From: Peromyscus leucopus
Taxonomy: Eukaryota > Chordata > Mammalia > Rodentia > Cricetidae
Reading direction: 5' to 3'
NCBI RefSeq assembly: GCF_004664715.2
Contig: NC_051075.1
Coordinates: forward strand, 26,654,715-26,718,714
Length of the DNA: 64,000 nucleotides
Shown here: piece by piece, positions 24,348-35,619 of the stretch
How the letters are laid out: each line of letters opens with the position of its first letter
Position numbering within the stretch: the stretch's first letter is position 1
The notes under the pieces: generated by a model
Database searches by the model: none
What the model was told of the DNA's origin: nothing
The model's input: the letters and a program-made list of their open reading frames with translations, nothing else
Made by a program: the position numbers and the translations under genes

Positions 24348-24514
24348 TTTTTGTTTGTTTGTTTTTTTGTTTTTCGAGACAGGGTTTCTCTGTGTAGCTT
24401 TGCGCCTTTCCTGGAGCTCACTTGGTAGCCCAGGCTGGCCTTGAACTCACAGAGATCCACCTGCCTCTGCCTCCCGGGTGCTGGGATTAAAGGCATGCGC
24501 CACCAACGCCTGGC
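24348..24514 (-). mobile_element. B1 SINE (second of an adjacent pair)
   Basis: Antisense B1 with (TTTG)n tail. The perfect 15-bp duplication CAAATTTTTGAGTTT lies at 24333-24347 and 24515-24529, overlapping the right flank of the preceding B1. Confidence 0.96.
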
Positions 24515-24529
24515 CAAATTTTTGAGTTT

Positions 24530-25832
24530 GAAGTGTTATAATTAGGTAGATGTTAAGGGGAACATTGCATTTCTTAAGTACTTGTTTTTCCTTCTGGATC
24601 AAGAATTGCCAGGTTTCTGTCCTGTAACTTGGTTTCTTATGTGCACATCACTGGTTTGTCACTAAAGACAAGCGTAACTGTCTTCTGAACACATATATAG
24701 ATAGCAGGTAGTCTTTGGTTTCTCTTGAGCCTTTGGTCTCAGTCAGGCTGGGATGTTCTCTGGCCTGCTACTTAGCTCCTGCTAAATGACTTACTGTGTT
24801 GTTTTCTGTTTTCCCTCTTTTTCTGATCTATTGGGAAGGCAGGAGATGTGGGAAGTGTGTGTGTGTATGTGTGTGTGTGTGTGTTGTGTACATGTGTGTT
24901 AGATTTTCACATCTGAAAATTTCAATATTCTGTCTCCCTTATGTAATAGTTTGGCTGGTGGTACAATTGTAAATCACTTTACTTTGAATTTTGGACGTGT
25001 AGTTCTGTCTTCTGACGTCTGTGGCTGCAGGTATAAAATTCAGTAATTTTGCAGGGGAGGTCTCATTTTTGCACAGTGGGGTCAATGGAGGAGGCTGTTT
25101 CTGGTGTTGGTTGCCCCTTCATCTTTGGAGTCTCTGGCTTCCTAATCTTCCTGAGGTTTTCTACGAGGAACTATATGGCTCGTTTTCTTTTCCAGATTTG
25201 CATTTTTTGGTAAGAGCTGGTTACTTTTCAGAGACGTTGGTAAAATGATAAGACAATATTTACACGATGCTCTCTTGTCAGCTTAGACACGTTTGTTGTT
25301 ATTTTTCATGGGCCCTTTATTTATCCATTTATTCCTCTGGTGACTCACTGCACGTATTGCAATAGTAAGTCACAAAAATAAATAATTGTCTTGTGGAATC
25401 CATCTTGAGGTTCCTATTCAATCACATCCGAAGCAAGCTTCCCTTCGTGCATTTGTTCAGAACTGGGAGAGCAGTCTTTGTAAAGTTAAAACTGCTAAAG
25501 GCATCTGTTTCTTCTGCACAAGCTTCTCCAGATCCTCTTTTAACTGAGAAAATACTAAGCACACGCCTAGGAAATAGAAATCGGCACTGAAACTTGTTAC
25601 ACAGGGTACAGCAGCTCTGTGATTTTTAAAAATTTTTACCTCAAAATATGTAATCCCATGAACTTAAAAAATATCTAGTTGGCATACAGATAAAAAGTTA
25701 AATTTGTTTAAAGTGAACTCTCTCAGAAATATGGCTAGGCCAGGGACTTAAGTCTTCTGGATCACAGGGAATATTCTTAGATTTTTATCATTGATTATGG
25801 TCTACTGATTTTAATTTAGAGAGTATATTTTT
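24530..25832. other. unique non-coding sequence with a short GT tract
   Basis: A (GT)n tract with interruptions lies at 24857-24895. The rest is unrecognised. Confidence 0.5.
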
Positions 25833-25911
25833 TTCTTTTTGAAGTGCTGAGGATCGAACCCAGTGCCTTTGTGCACTGGGCAAACATTTCCACTGAGCTA
25901 CCTTCACAGAC
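25833..25911 (-). mobile_element. ID-type SINE
   Basis: Antisense 'aggatcgaacccagtgcctt' and 'ccactgagctacctt' are the tRNA-derived ID body in reverse. Confidence 0.75.
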
Positions 25912-26729
25912 ACGTGTTTTTCCCCTTCAACTTTTTCCTTAAATAATCTCTACATTTTCTGATTTCATTGCCCTGTGAATAAGTGTACAGTGCTGCAAGT
26001 GAGATGTTTTGATTGTTCTTAGGGTGTGCATCAGCGGTTACTGCCCCTGATACCCTGGTCCTCACTGGATGCTAAACCGTTTGCTTGTGTGGTGCATCAG
26101 TCTCACACTTAGCCAGGAAAAGCGAGAGTAATGCTCAGCTACACTTGCGAATTGTAATCCGGTGAAGATAAATCTTTATAAAACTTAACATGATAAATAT
26201 ATTCAGGGTAGAGAAGCGAAATGATCCTGAAGTGCAAAGAACAACAGAACTGAAAATAAAAATGATAACGTCTCCTATTGCCTTGCATTTCATTTTAAAT
26301 GTGAATTTCCAGCCGTTTCTAGCACTTCAGAACCAAGCCTGGCTGTTTTATTTTTTTGTGTTGCGATTTTGCTACAGTTCTGTGACTAGGAATCACAGTA
26401 TCTCGAATTTATAGGGTACAGAGATCAGCCGCGTTTATCTTTAAGAACTGCCTTGGTGCCAGGTGGATACGAGTGCTTTGTTTCCTTGTGCTTTCTGCTA
26501 TATTGGTAATAAAGGCACGCAGTCTCCCTGTTCTCAATTCTCATTTTTCTAATTACTAACCCTGATTAATTCATTGTGACTCATGTGCACAAAGGGATCC
26601 CCGAAGACTTTAAACAGGAATAAAACTGCAGATTCCCACGAAATGCAAAGCATTCAGAAACACCAGTGTGACGCTTACTACCTCAAATATTTTATTCATG
26701 GGCACTGAGAAGGGGCTTCGCTACATAAT
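25912..26729. other. unique non-coding sequence
   Basis: Nothing is recognised. Confidence 0.5.
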
Positions 26730-26925
26730 CACTAGGCTGTGCCTTTGCAGCCTTGCCCACCTCTCTTAACTTTACCTGGTTGGTTGGTTTTAATATGTAA
26801 AGTGAGAATAATAGTGACCACTACCATGTAGGTTTATTGTGAAGACATAAATGAGATACTCAAAATGTTTGCTTAGGCCTTGGCATACAGGGTGCTCAGT
26901 ACTTGATAGCTTTTGTAGCTCATAG
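26730..26925 (-). repeat. MIR-like ancient SINE
   Basis: 'atatgtaaagtgagaataat', 'ttattgtgaagacataaatg' and 'cttggcatacagggtgctca' follow the reverse MIR order. Confidence 0.65.
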
Positions 26926-27099
26926 TAAATTTTTTTCTTTCTCATCAAGTATCTAGCCTTTGGGGGTGAATTAGATTTTTTGTAAATACCATATATCACT
27001 TATGACAATTCCTTATGAATAAAATAAAATGGGTGGACACTATGAAGTAAAATGACCTGACATCAGAAATCCAGGTGTAGCAATCAAGAAGAAAGACTT

Positions 27100-27101
<2 letters not shown>

Positions 27102-27144
<43 letters not shown>
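27102..27144. repeat. (GT)n microsatellite
   Basis: About 21 uninterrupted GT units. Confidence 0.98.
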
Positions 27145-27145
<1 letters not shown>

Positions 27146-27929
27146 GAAAGGACCTTGAAAAGAATTACAAAAGACATTTCAAAAACTGTGAGAGTATGGA
27201 GGTTCTCTAAAGTACTTCCTTAAAGTAGTCAGTAACCTTGAGAATGCAAAGCAGAATGACTAACTCCTTAATTCTCTGGAATGTTAACCACATGACTCTC
27301 AATACTCACGAAAATAAGATTTAGGGAATTCCCATCAGATTTTTCCTGATATTTCTAGACACACCTGAATTCCAGTTTATTGAAGATGGCTCTTTCCTAT
27401 ATTTAAAAACTTGACATTTGTTGTAATTAATATTACTCTTTAAGGCAACCCAGGAGGAGAAGGGTCCCAGTTGCAGGTAAAAGAGTCAGGCCTTGCTGTC
27501 AGTTTGTGGAGAGCAACTGTTTTCTTGGCATCAGCCTGGGTTGTTTGAGGATTTCCATGGGACCTTTTGGCCAACAACTCAATTGGATGTAACCCGGTCT
27601 TGGTACTGGAAGCTTCCTTTGGTGACAAGAGATGACTGGTTGGGATGCTGTCTCCCTCATTGTTTAGATAATTTATTAGGATCACATTCATATTTAGGAA
27701 GTTTCTACTGTAGTAAGTTTCCATACTATCGCTCAAATGCTCCTCAGTTCTAGCTGTTTGTCCCTTCATTCCCTCCCTCAACTCTCTCCTCTTCCCCTCT
27801 ACACCTGATCCTACTGTTCCCATCGCCCTACCCCAGTCCACCTATAAAATCTATTCTATTTCCCCCTTCCAGGGAGATCTACATGTCACCCTTAGTCTTT
27901 TCTTTTATACCTAACCTCTCTGGGTCTTC

Positions 27930-29700
27930 AGATTGTAGCTTGGTTATCATTTATTTAATAGCTAATATCCACATATAAGTCAGTACATAGCATATTTATA
28001 TTTCTGGTTCTGGGTTACCTCACTCAGGAGTTTTATAGCTCCACCCATTTGCCTGCAAATTTCATTATATCATTTTTTTAAACAGCTGAGTAATACTCCA
28101 TTGTATAAATGTGCTATATTTTCTTTATCTATTCTTCTGTTGAGGGTCATCTAGTTTGTTTCCAATTTCCTATTATGAATAAAACTGTTGCGAACATGGT
28201 TGAGCAGATGTCTTTGTGGTAGGATGAAGTGTCTTTAGGGTATATGTCCAAGAGTGGTATAGTTGGGTCTGGAGGTAGACCAGTTCCCATCATTCTGAGG
28301 AACCTGGCTGTACAAGTCTGCACTTCCAACAGCGATGGATGAGTGTTCTCCTTACTCCACATCCTCACCAGCATGAGCTGTCACTTGTTTTATTGGCCTT
28401 AGCTATTCTGACAAGTGTAAGATGGAATCTCTCAAAGTAGTTTTGATTTGCATTAAAACCATCTTGCCTTGGATGTATTTAGTTGGGATACTTTTAATGA
28501 CTGCTTCTATTTCACTAGGGACTATAGCTGTTTGTCACTTCTCTGATCTTGATTTAACTTTGGTAAGTGGTACCTACTGAGAAAAATATCTACTTTGTTT
28601 TAGATTTTCCAATTTGGTGGAGTACAGGTTTTTAAAGTCTATCCTTATGGTTCCCTGGATTTCTTTAGTGTCTATTATGTCCCCATTTTCATTTCTAATG
28701 TTGTTAATTTGGATGCCATCTCTTTGCCTTTTGGTTAATTTGGAGAAGGGTTTGTTAATCTTACTGATATTTTCAAAAAACCAACTCTTTGTTTCATTGT
28801 TTCTTTGTATTGCTCTCTTTCTTTCTGTTTTTGATTTCAGCCCCGAGTGTGATTATTTCCCGCCATCTACTCCTCCTGAGTGTGGTTGCTTCTTTTGTTC
28901 TGGAGTTTTCAAGTGTGCTGTTAAGTTGCTCATCTGAGATCTCTCTAGGTTTTTTTTATGTAGACATTTACTGCTGTGAGCTTGTCTCTTAGAACAACTT
29001 TCATTGTGTTTGATAACTTTGGGTATGCTGTGTACTCACTTTCACTTAATTTCTTTCTTATTTCAGTCCTGATCCATTTTTCATTCAGTAGAGAGTTGTT
29101 CATTTTCCATAAGTTTATAAGCTTTCTATTATTTCTTTCATTGTTGATATCCAGTTTTAATCTTGGTGGTCTGATAGGATGCGGGGAGTTACTTCAAATT
29201 TTTTGTATCTGTTGAGACTTGCTTTTTGTTTGAGTATGTGATCAGTTTTGCAGAAAGTTCCATGCACGAGGTGCTGAGAAGGTAAATTCTTTTGTGTTTG
29301 GATGAGATGTTCTGTAAATATCTGTTAGGTCCACTTGGTTCATAATGTCTGTTAGCTCCAGCATCTCTCTGTTTAGATTTTATGTTGATGACGTGTCCAC
29401 TGGTGAGAGTAGGACATTGAAGTCTCCCAGTGTGTGAGGGTCAATATGTGATTTAAGCTGGGTGCCCTTGTGTTTGGAGCAAGAATGTTAAGAACTGAAA
29501 TGTCATCTTCATGGATTTTTCCTTTGATGAGCATGTAGTGTCCTTCCCTATCTCTTCTGATTGGTTTTGGTTTGAAGTCTGTTTTGTTAGATATTAAAAT
29601 GGCTACACCAGCTTCCTTCTTAGGTCCATTTGTTTGGAATATCTTTTTCTAATCCTTTACCTTGAGGTAATGTCTATTCTTGATGTTAAAGTGTGTTTCT
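27930..29700 (-). pseudogene. L1-C ORF2 remnant lacking most of the reverse transcriptase
   Basis: The region encoding the C-terminus (28090-28440) matches 6460-6830 of L1-B. At about 28455 the sequence jumps to the equivalent of 9105 in L1-B, so the FADD active site and most of the RT and C-terminal domain are missing. The remaining linker and endonuclease parts are frameshifted. Confidence 0.8.
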
Positions 29701-29840
29701 TGGATGCAGCCAAAGGATAGATCCTGTTTTTTTCATTCATTCTGTTAGTCTGTTTCTTTGTATTGGGGAGTTGAGACCATTGATATTGAGAGATATCAGT
29801 GCCTGACAATTGCTGATTCCTGATATTTTGCTATTGTTGT

Positions 29841-29898
29841 TGATGGTGGTGGTTGTGTTGGCAGTGGTGATGGTGGTGGTGGTGGTGGTGTGTGTGCA

Positions 29899-29942
<44 letters not shown>

Positions 29943-29947
29943 CGCGC
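29841..29947. repeat. compound (GGT)n/(GT)n/(GC)n microsatellite
   Basis: Runs of GGT, then GT with a 'gcatgc' interruption, then alternating 'gcgcgcgtgcgcgc'. The alternating purine-pyrimidine run of about 60 bases is prone to Z-DNA. Confidence 0.96.
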
Positions 29948-30230
29948 TTTTGACTTTGCTATTTTGAGATTATTTATTCCCTGCCTTTTCATGGTTGTTG
30001 TTAGTTTTCCTCCTGGCACCTTCTGTAAGATTGGATTTTTGGATAAATATTATTTAAATTTGGCTTTATTATGGAATATGTTTTTCTTCATCTATGGTGA
30101 TTGAAAGTTTTGCTGGGTAGAGTAGTCTGGGCTGGCATTAGTGATCTCTTAGAATCTGCAGCACATCTGTCCAGGTCCTTCTGGCTTTTAGAGTCTCCAT
30201 TTTCAAGTCAGGTAGTCAAGGTGTAATTCT

Positions 30231-30915
30231 TCTTCTTCTTTTTTTTTTTCCTCAGTGGACTGGGTTGGTTTTATTTAAATTTACCTGACAGTCTTGATTC
30301 TTTTAGCAGATTTATGAGACTTGGCCAAATCCCATGTCTCTGAGTATACTTTTTAATTGAAACCAAGGATCCCACACCTTCCCAGTTGGCCCCACCTTCC
30401 CGTTGTCACCAAGGGGAACGCCACACAAATTAGACCACTCATGTCAACCGCTGAGACAGTCAACTCATGCCACAGGTTCTTTGTCCTTGAGTTGAAAACA
30501 AACTCTTTTGCTTCTCAGGAACAATCATTTTCTTCCCAGATGGCACGGACAGGGGTGTGATCTCACCTATATTTAGGTTGTGAATGGGAGAGCCAAAGGA
30601 GACCAGACAAGCAGCCTGTGTAATTTTGATAAAAACGGTCTGGAGGCAGGAAGCATCAGCTCACAAGGGTAGGGGCACACACACATGCCCACTGGTGACT
30701 AAGCCTCCCATTTTCACCCAGCAGTGCACAGACTGACCTGGGACAGCAGTGTTCCTGTGTCATTTCTGTTCTGCACCATCAGGAACCACGTGTTCCAGGA
30801 GTTGCATTTCTTTATCTAGATACAGACTCTTTACCAGGTGTCTTTGGACTTGAGGAATGGGTGGGAAAAAAATAGGATGTCATTCTGAAGGATTTTTCAG
30901 CTCATTTGCCTAAGG
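30231..30915 (-). pseudogene. processed retrocopy of an mRNA, nested in L1-C
   Basis: Read on the minus strand, roughly 690 bases of non-L1 sequence end with AATAAA (30275-30270), 20 bases, then an A-run followed by GAA units (30249-30229). This is a processed-transcript end. Flanks 'aaggtgtaattct' (30218-30230) and 'aaggtgtgatatt' (30912-30924) look like a diverged target duplication. All three minus-strand frames contain stops. It is either 3' UTR or a decayed coding piece; I do not recognise the parent gene. Confidence 0.65.
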
Positions 30916-30932
30916 TGTGATATTTTGAGTCT

Positions 30933-32004
30933 ATTTTTTTTATAACATATATTTTTTATTGAATCTTTGGGAATTTCACATCATGCACCCCAATCTCACT
31001 CACCTCCTGGTCCCTCCATATCATCCCCTCCCCCTGCAGCACCCCTCCCCCTCAAGATCAATTAAAAACAAAACAAAGAAACAATCAAAAACCACATGGA
31101 TCCCCTGTCCTTCTAACCCCTCTTCATTCACCCTACTGGCATCGGGAGGTGTACACTTTGTCCAATCAGCGCCACCCACAAAATGCTCATGGCAGAGTCA
31201 TTGGTCTGGTTCAAGGCCTCTGGCACGCCATCGTAGCTGGACCCTCACCGATATCCTGCTTTTGCCCTGCGTCACGGGGATCCTCAGGACCAGTCCCTTC
31301 CATCAGGGCCGGTTCTTCCATGCCCATGGTGAAGGGTAGGGCCATCTCTTCTGAGTTCAGGATGGGGGTGGGGAAGTTCTCCCACGGTTGGGTTGGTTGA
31401 GGTGCCTTGGACAAGGTCAGTTCTCCTGCTGCAATGATCAGCAAGGGGCAGGGCCCTCCCAGGACCAGTGAGGGGTGGGGCTGGCTCATCATGGCCCTCA
31501 GATTTCAATGCACATGGTTCCTGTGATGGATGTCCTGTGGCAACACTGGTCATGGATATCATCACAGACCCCAGCTGCAGCAGGACCGCAGTCCTAGACA
31601 TGGCCCTCAGCAGCAGCTTGGGCCCCAGCATCACCATGGCCCTCGTGGCAGCATAGTCCACCCAGATCAGCATGCCCCAGTGGCAGCAACATGGGCTCAG
31701 GTGGCTGTCTCAGCCCTGGGTATTCACACAGGCCTCAGTGGTAACTGGAGCCACGGACATCAGCTCAGATCCTGGCTGCTGCTGGGCCACAGACCCAGAC
31801 ATGGCCCTCAGGGCTAGGTGACACCATGGCCCCATGTGGCAGCGAAGACCATCCAGGTCGGCATGGCCCCAGCAGTGGCACTACCCTTGGACACCAACAT
31901 GGCCACAGGATGTGACCTAGACCCCAGGCATCTGTGTGGCCTTTGGTGGCACCGCAGGCCACGGACATCAACACAGACACTGGCTGTGGTAGGACCATGG
32001 ATAT
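30933..32004 (-). mobile_element. unassigned poly(A) retroelement with ~200-bp tandem units
   Basis: Begins with a T-run and 'gaatttcacatcatgcaccc', a start shared with 63698 onward. It continues with a unique segment including 'gagtcattggtctggttcaa' and then GC-rich sequence. From about 31480 there are three degenerate units spaced ~201-205 bases, marked by 'catggatatcatcacaga' (31551), 'cacggacatcagctcaga' (31752) and 'cacggacatcaacacaga' (31961). L1-C resumes at about 32005. Confidence 0.7.
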
Positions 32005-33190
32005 CAGGCATAATTCTAATAGGTCTGCCTTTACATGTTACTTGGTCTTTTCCCCTTGCAGCTTTTAATATTCTTTCTTTGTCCTGTACATTTAGTGTTT
32101 TGATTATTATGTGGTGAGGGAACTTTCTTTTCTGGTCCAGGATATTTGTTGTTCTTTGTTTCTTGTACTTTGATAGGCATCACCTTCTTTAGGTTGGGAA
32201 ATTTTTCTTCTTTGATTTTTGTTGAAAATAACTTCTGGGCCTTTGAGCTGGGTTTGTCTCCTTTCTCTAGTCCTGTTTTTTTTTTTTTTTTTTTTTTTTA
32301 ATGTTGGTGGTTTTTGCTCTTTTTTGGGGGAGCCCACCACCCAGCTCCCAAATAAATCACACACACAGAGGCTTATTCTTACTTATGAATGCCCGGCCTT
32401 AGCTTGGCTTAGTTTCTAGCCAGCTTTCCTTAACTTAAATTATCCCATCTACCCTTTACCTCTGGGCTTTTCCTTTTCTCTAACTTCTGTAAATCTTACT
32501 CTTACTCTGTGGCTTGCTGTGTTGCTGGGTGGCTGGCCCTTGGAGTCCTCCTCCTTCTCTGGCTCCTAACTCTCAGCCCCTCTTTCCAATTTCTCCCTGT
32601 ATATATTCTCTCTGCCTGCCTATCCTTTCTCCTGCTTTGCTATTTACGGGCTCTTTATTAGACCATCAGGTGTTTTAGACAGGCACAGTAACACAGCTTC
32701 GCAGAGTTAAACAAATGCAACATAAACAAAAGTAACACACCTTAAAACAATATTCTACTACATTTCTTAGGTTTGATCTTTTCATAATGTCTCAGATTTC
32801 CCTGTCAGGACTTCTTTAGATTTAACACCATCTTTGATCAATGTATCCATTTCTTGTATCTTCAGTATCTATGATTCTCTGTTTCATCTCTTGTATCCTA
32901 TTGGTGAAGCTTGCCTCTGTAGTTCCTGTTTGAATCCTAAGTTTTTTATTCCCAGAATGCCCCCAATTTGTGTTTTCTTTATTGATTCTATTTCCTTTTT
33001 CTGGTCTTGAATAGTTTTATTCATTTCTGCCCACTGTTTATGTTTTCCTGGATTACTTTAAGGGGTTTATTCATTTCCTCCAATAGTGTGTTAATGTTTT
33101 CCTGAATTTCTTTAAGGGTTTTATTCACTTCCTTTTAAAGGACCTCTATCGTCATCTTCATATAGTTTGTTTTAAGGGCTTTTTCTTGTG
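32005..33190 (-). pseudogene. L1-C ORF1 region remnant
   Basis: Minus-strand fragments such as RERRQTQLKGPEVIFNK match the ORF1 QLK-x-x-E-x-IFNK segment also seen in L1-D. It is interrupted by a nested repeat at 32278-32764 and by stops. Confidence 0.72.
32278..32764 (-). mobile_element. unassigned ~485-bp rodent poly(A) repeat nested in L1-C
   Basis: Starts with 20 or so T, then 'cagctcccaaataaatcaca', 'agaggcttattcttacttat', 'ttagcttggcttagtttcta' and 'cttaacttaaattatcccat'. It ends near 'aacaatattctacta', after which L1-C resumes with 'tttcttaggtttg'. The repeat at 40104-40426 is a diverged relative. Confidence 0.75.
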
Positions 33191-33597
33191 CCTCAGCCAT
33201 GTTTGAATATTCAGGTCTTGCTGTAGTAGGACAGGTTAGCTCTGGTGGTGACATATTGTCCTGGCTGTTGTTGATTGTGTCCTTTCACTGGTGTCTAGGC
33301 AACTGGGATTGGGATGATTTCTGTCTTTTGGGGGGTGGCGGGAATGTTTTGTTTCTTGTTTTTTTTCCTTCCTCTTTGGATTTTAGGAGGGTGTGATGGC
33401 TGTGTCTTATCTGATAGGAAATTTCCTGTAGATCTGATAGATGTGGGGGTTCAAAGGAAAGTGTGTTTCTGGGTATTGTGAGCTGACACTTAGGAAGGGG
33501 TTTAGGTTAGGATCTGAATGGTTTCAGAAGAAGAAGGAGAGAAGTGTCTAACCAGGATCTCTCTCCTTGGAATGGGTAAACTGTGAAGAGAGTTCAT

Positions 33598-34405
33598 CCC
33601 AGTGGGTTGCTATTGTGCTGGGAACGAGACTGGGGTTTGGATCTGGAGGAGCCGAAGGAGAGGTGAAGATCTGCAGGTTGTCTACCCGCTTCCCTGGCGG
33701 AAATGGCCTTTGGGTTAACAGGGGGTGCCTGCTGGAGTTGGCAACTGGGATAAAGCAGAATAGGGGGATAGAGGTTAGGAGAGGAGTGTCTGTGGGAGTC
33801 TGTTGGAGGTGGGCATGGAAAGAAGGGTGCAGCAGGTGTTCTGTTACAGAGCTAAGGATGAGACTGGGGAATAGATGTGGAGGGGAGGAGGGAGTGGTGA
33901 AGGTCTTCAGCTGGCTTGCCTGTTTCTTTGTCCTGCTCAGCTGGTGTGTTCATAGGGAATGCCTGCTGGTGCTGGAGGCTGAGATAAGAGGATGAGTTGG
34001 GGCGAAGAAAGTTGGAGGAGATCTTTGTGATCTCTTGGGGATGGAGTCAGAGGGGAAAGGGAGTCTGCAGCAGGTTCTGCCTCAGAGCTGGGTGTAAGAT
34101 TTGGGGGATTGGGACTGGAGGAGCAGAGGGGAGGTGGAGATCTTCACGCCGTCTACCTGAGTCCCTGGCAGGAATGGCCTTTGGGTTAGCAAGGGTTTCC
34201 TGCTGGAGTTGGCAGCTGGGATAAAGCAAGGAGTGGTAGGAGGGAGGTGAGGATGGGCAGAGCTGTGGGAGTCACAGGAGATGGGGCTAGGGAAGGCGGC
34301 AGCAGGTGTTCTGTTGCAGAGCTGAGGGCGAGACTGAAGGATCTGGTCTGGGAAAGAGTGAGAGGTGAACATCTGCAGTCAGCCAACCTAGCTCCCTGGC
34401 AGGTG
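33598..34405 (-). repeat. tandem 5'-UTR monomers of L1-C (~235-bp period, about 3.5 copies)
   Basis: Markers recur at regular spacing: 'gcagcaggtgttctgt' type blocks at 33829, 34068 and 34300, 'gggataaag' blocks at 33748 and 34218, and 'tccctggc' blocks at 33690, 34160 and 34394. Spacing is about 232-239 bases. In L1s such monomers act as internal promoters; here it would fire on the minus strand. Confidence 0.85.
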
Positions 34406-34409
34406 TACT

Positions 34410-34868
34410 TATTTATTTTTTTTAAGACCAAATAGTATTTGGTTTTACCTGAGGTCCCTGGACTATCTAATCTCTGATTCTTTGTCACCCGGACAGTGTC
34501 AGGTATGGGTTCCAGGTCAAATCAGACGTTGGTTGGTCACTCGCACAAGCCTTGCGCCACCATTGCCCCAGTGTATCTTACAGGCAGGACAGATTGTAGG
34601 TCAAAGATTTGTGGCTGGGTTGGTGTTTATGCTTCTCTTTTGGTAGCCCGCAGAGTATCTTCCTGTACCAAAGACACTAGAACTTAGGGGTGAAGGTTTT
34701 ATGTAGGCACCAACTCAACTTCTCCATGTTCAATGGCTTGTATGAGTTTGCTTCCACAGCTGGGCTTTGCTGTAAGTTGGTGGAGAGCAAACTATTGTCT
34801 CCTGGGTTGTTTGGGGATTTCCATGGAGCCCCTTTGGGCAACTACTCATTTGGTAGCATATTATTATT
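34410..34868 (-). mobile_element. L1-E: isolated L1 3'-UTR fragment
   Basis: 'ttggttggtcactcgcacaa', 'agtgtatcttacaggcagga' and 'gatttccatggagccccttt' match the antisense 3' UTRs of L1-C (27500-27580) and L1-D (58680-58760). No ORF2 follows. Confidence 0.75.
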
Positions 34869-35619
34869 ATTTATCTAACCACTAATATATATATATATGT
34901 TCCTTTAGGTGGTGACACCCTAAGTGATCTTTTTCTTCTGTTCTTGTGAGGTTTAAAATGCTGTTTGTTTTGAAGACCATAAAATCCTGGAAACAAGATT
35001 ATTTTTATTTTGCCTTTTAATGCTACAAGTTCCTTGAACTTAGTAGTTACTCTATAAATAAATATTTGTTGAATGAGGTAAACAAAAGTATGCTTGCTTT
35101 TGGAACTCTGAATTTTATTTTGGGGGTATTTATTTATGTTACTAAATCTTAGGAAGCTTAAGAGAATGTTTTTATAAGTTCTTTTCAAAATGTATTGTTC
35201 ATTTTCTCAACTCTATAGGACAAAAGTTTGGACAATATGGGATTTAGTATGCAGAGAGCAAAACTTAGGGCTGGCCGTTAACTTTTGTGGATATTAAGTA
35301 ATCTTTACTGTAACTAAGAAAGACACATACATCGCATAAAAATCTTGTATGACATGGTGTAACTAAAAGAATGAGAGGGTTGCTTCATTGGCTTTGTTTA
35401 ATAAGACAAAAAAATCAGAAATTCTTTCACCAACTACTTCACCTTTTCATGGTGTTTCTAAGCAATATCTGTTTTAAGAAAGCTAAGAAAATTGCACAAT
35501 GGTAATAATGAAGAAGAAAATATACTAAAAAATAAGGACTGTTAAGAGATTTTGAAGTCATAGATTCTCTAGGAATGCTGGGAAATACCTGGAGCTGGAG
35601 TTTTAACTTAGAGCATCTT
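34869..35619. other. unique AT-rich sequence
   Basis: Contains a short TA tract (34885-34900). No gene or repeat is recognised. Confidence 0.5.

Larger units (their letters stand above)
27465..34405 (-). mobile_element. L1-C: antisense LINE-1 with internal deletion and intact-looking 5'-UTR array
   Basis: From left to right: 3' UTR (27465-27900), ORF2 C-terminus (27930-28450), an abrupt deletion junction, ORF2 linker and endonuclease (28460-29700), the ORF2/ORF1 boundary (29700-30225), a block of nested insertions (30229-32004), ORF1 region (32005-33190, itself interrupted by a repeat at 32278-32764), and a 5' UTR with tandem monomers (about 33200-34405). The left end has no clear poly(T), so the 3' terminus may be lost. 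It is inactive because the reverse transcriptase is deleted. Confidence 0.87.

Noticed and set aside
31149..32117. Several overlapping 60-130-codon open frames on both strands
   Set aside because: They fall in the GC-rich tandem part of the unassigned retroelement, where stops are rare by composition.
33567..33995. 142-codon plus-strand open frame
   Set aside because: It lies entirely in the tandem L1-C 5'-UTR monomers, on the strand opposite to the L1; the openness follows from GC-rich repeat composition.
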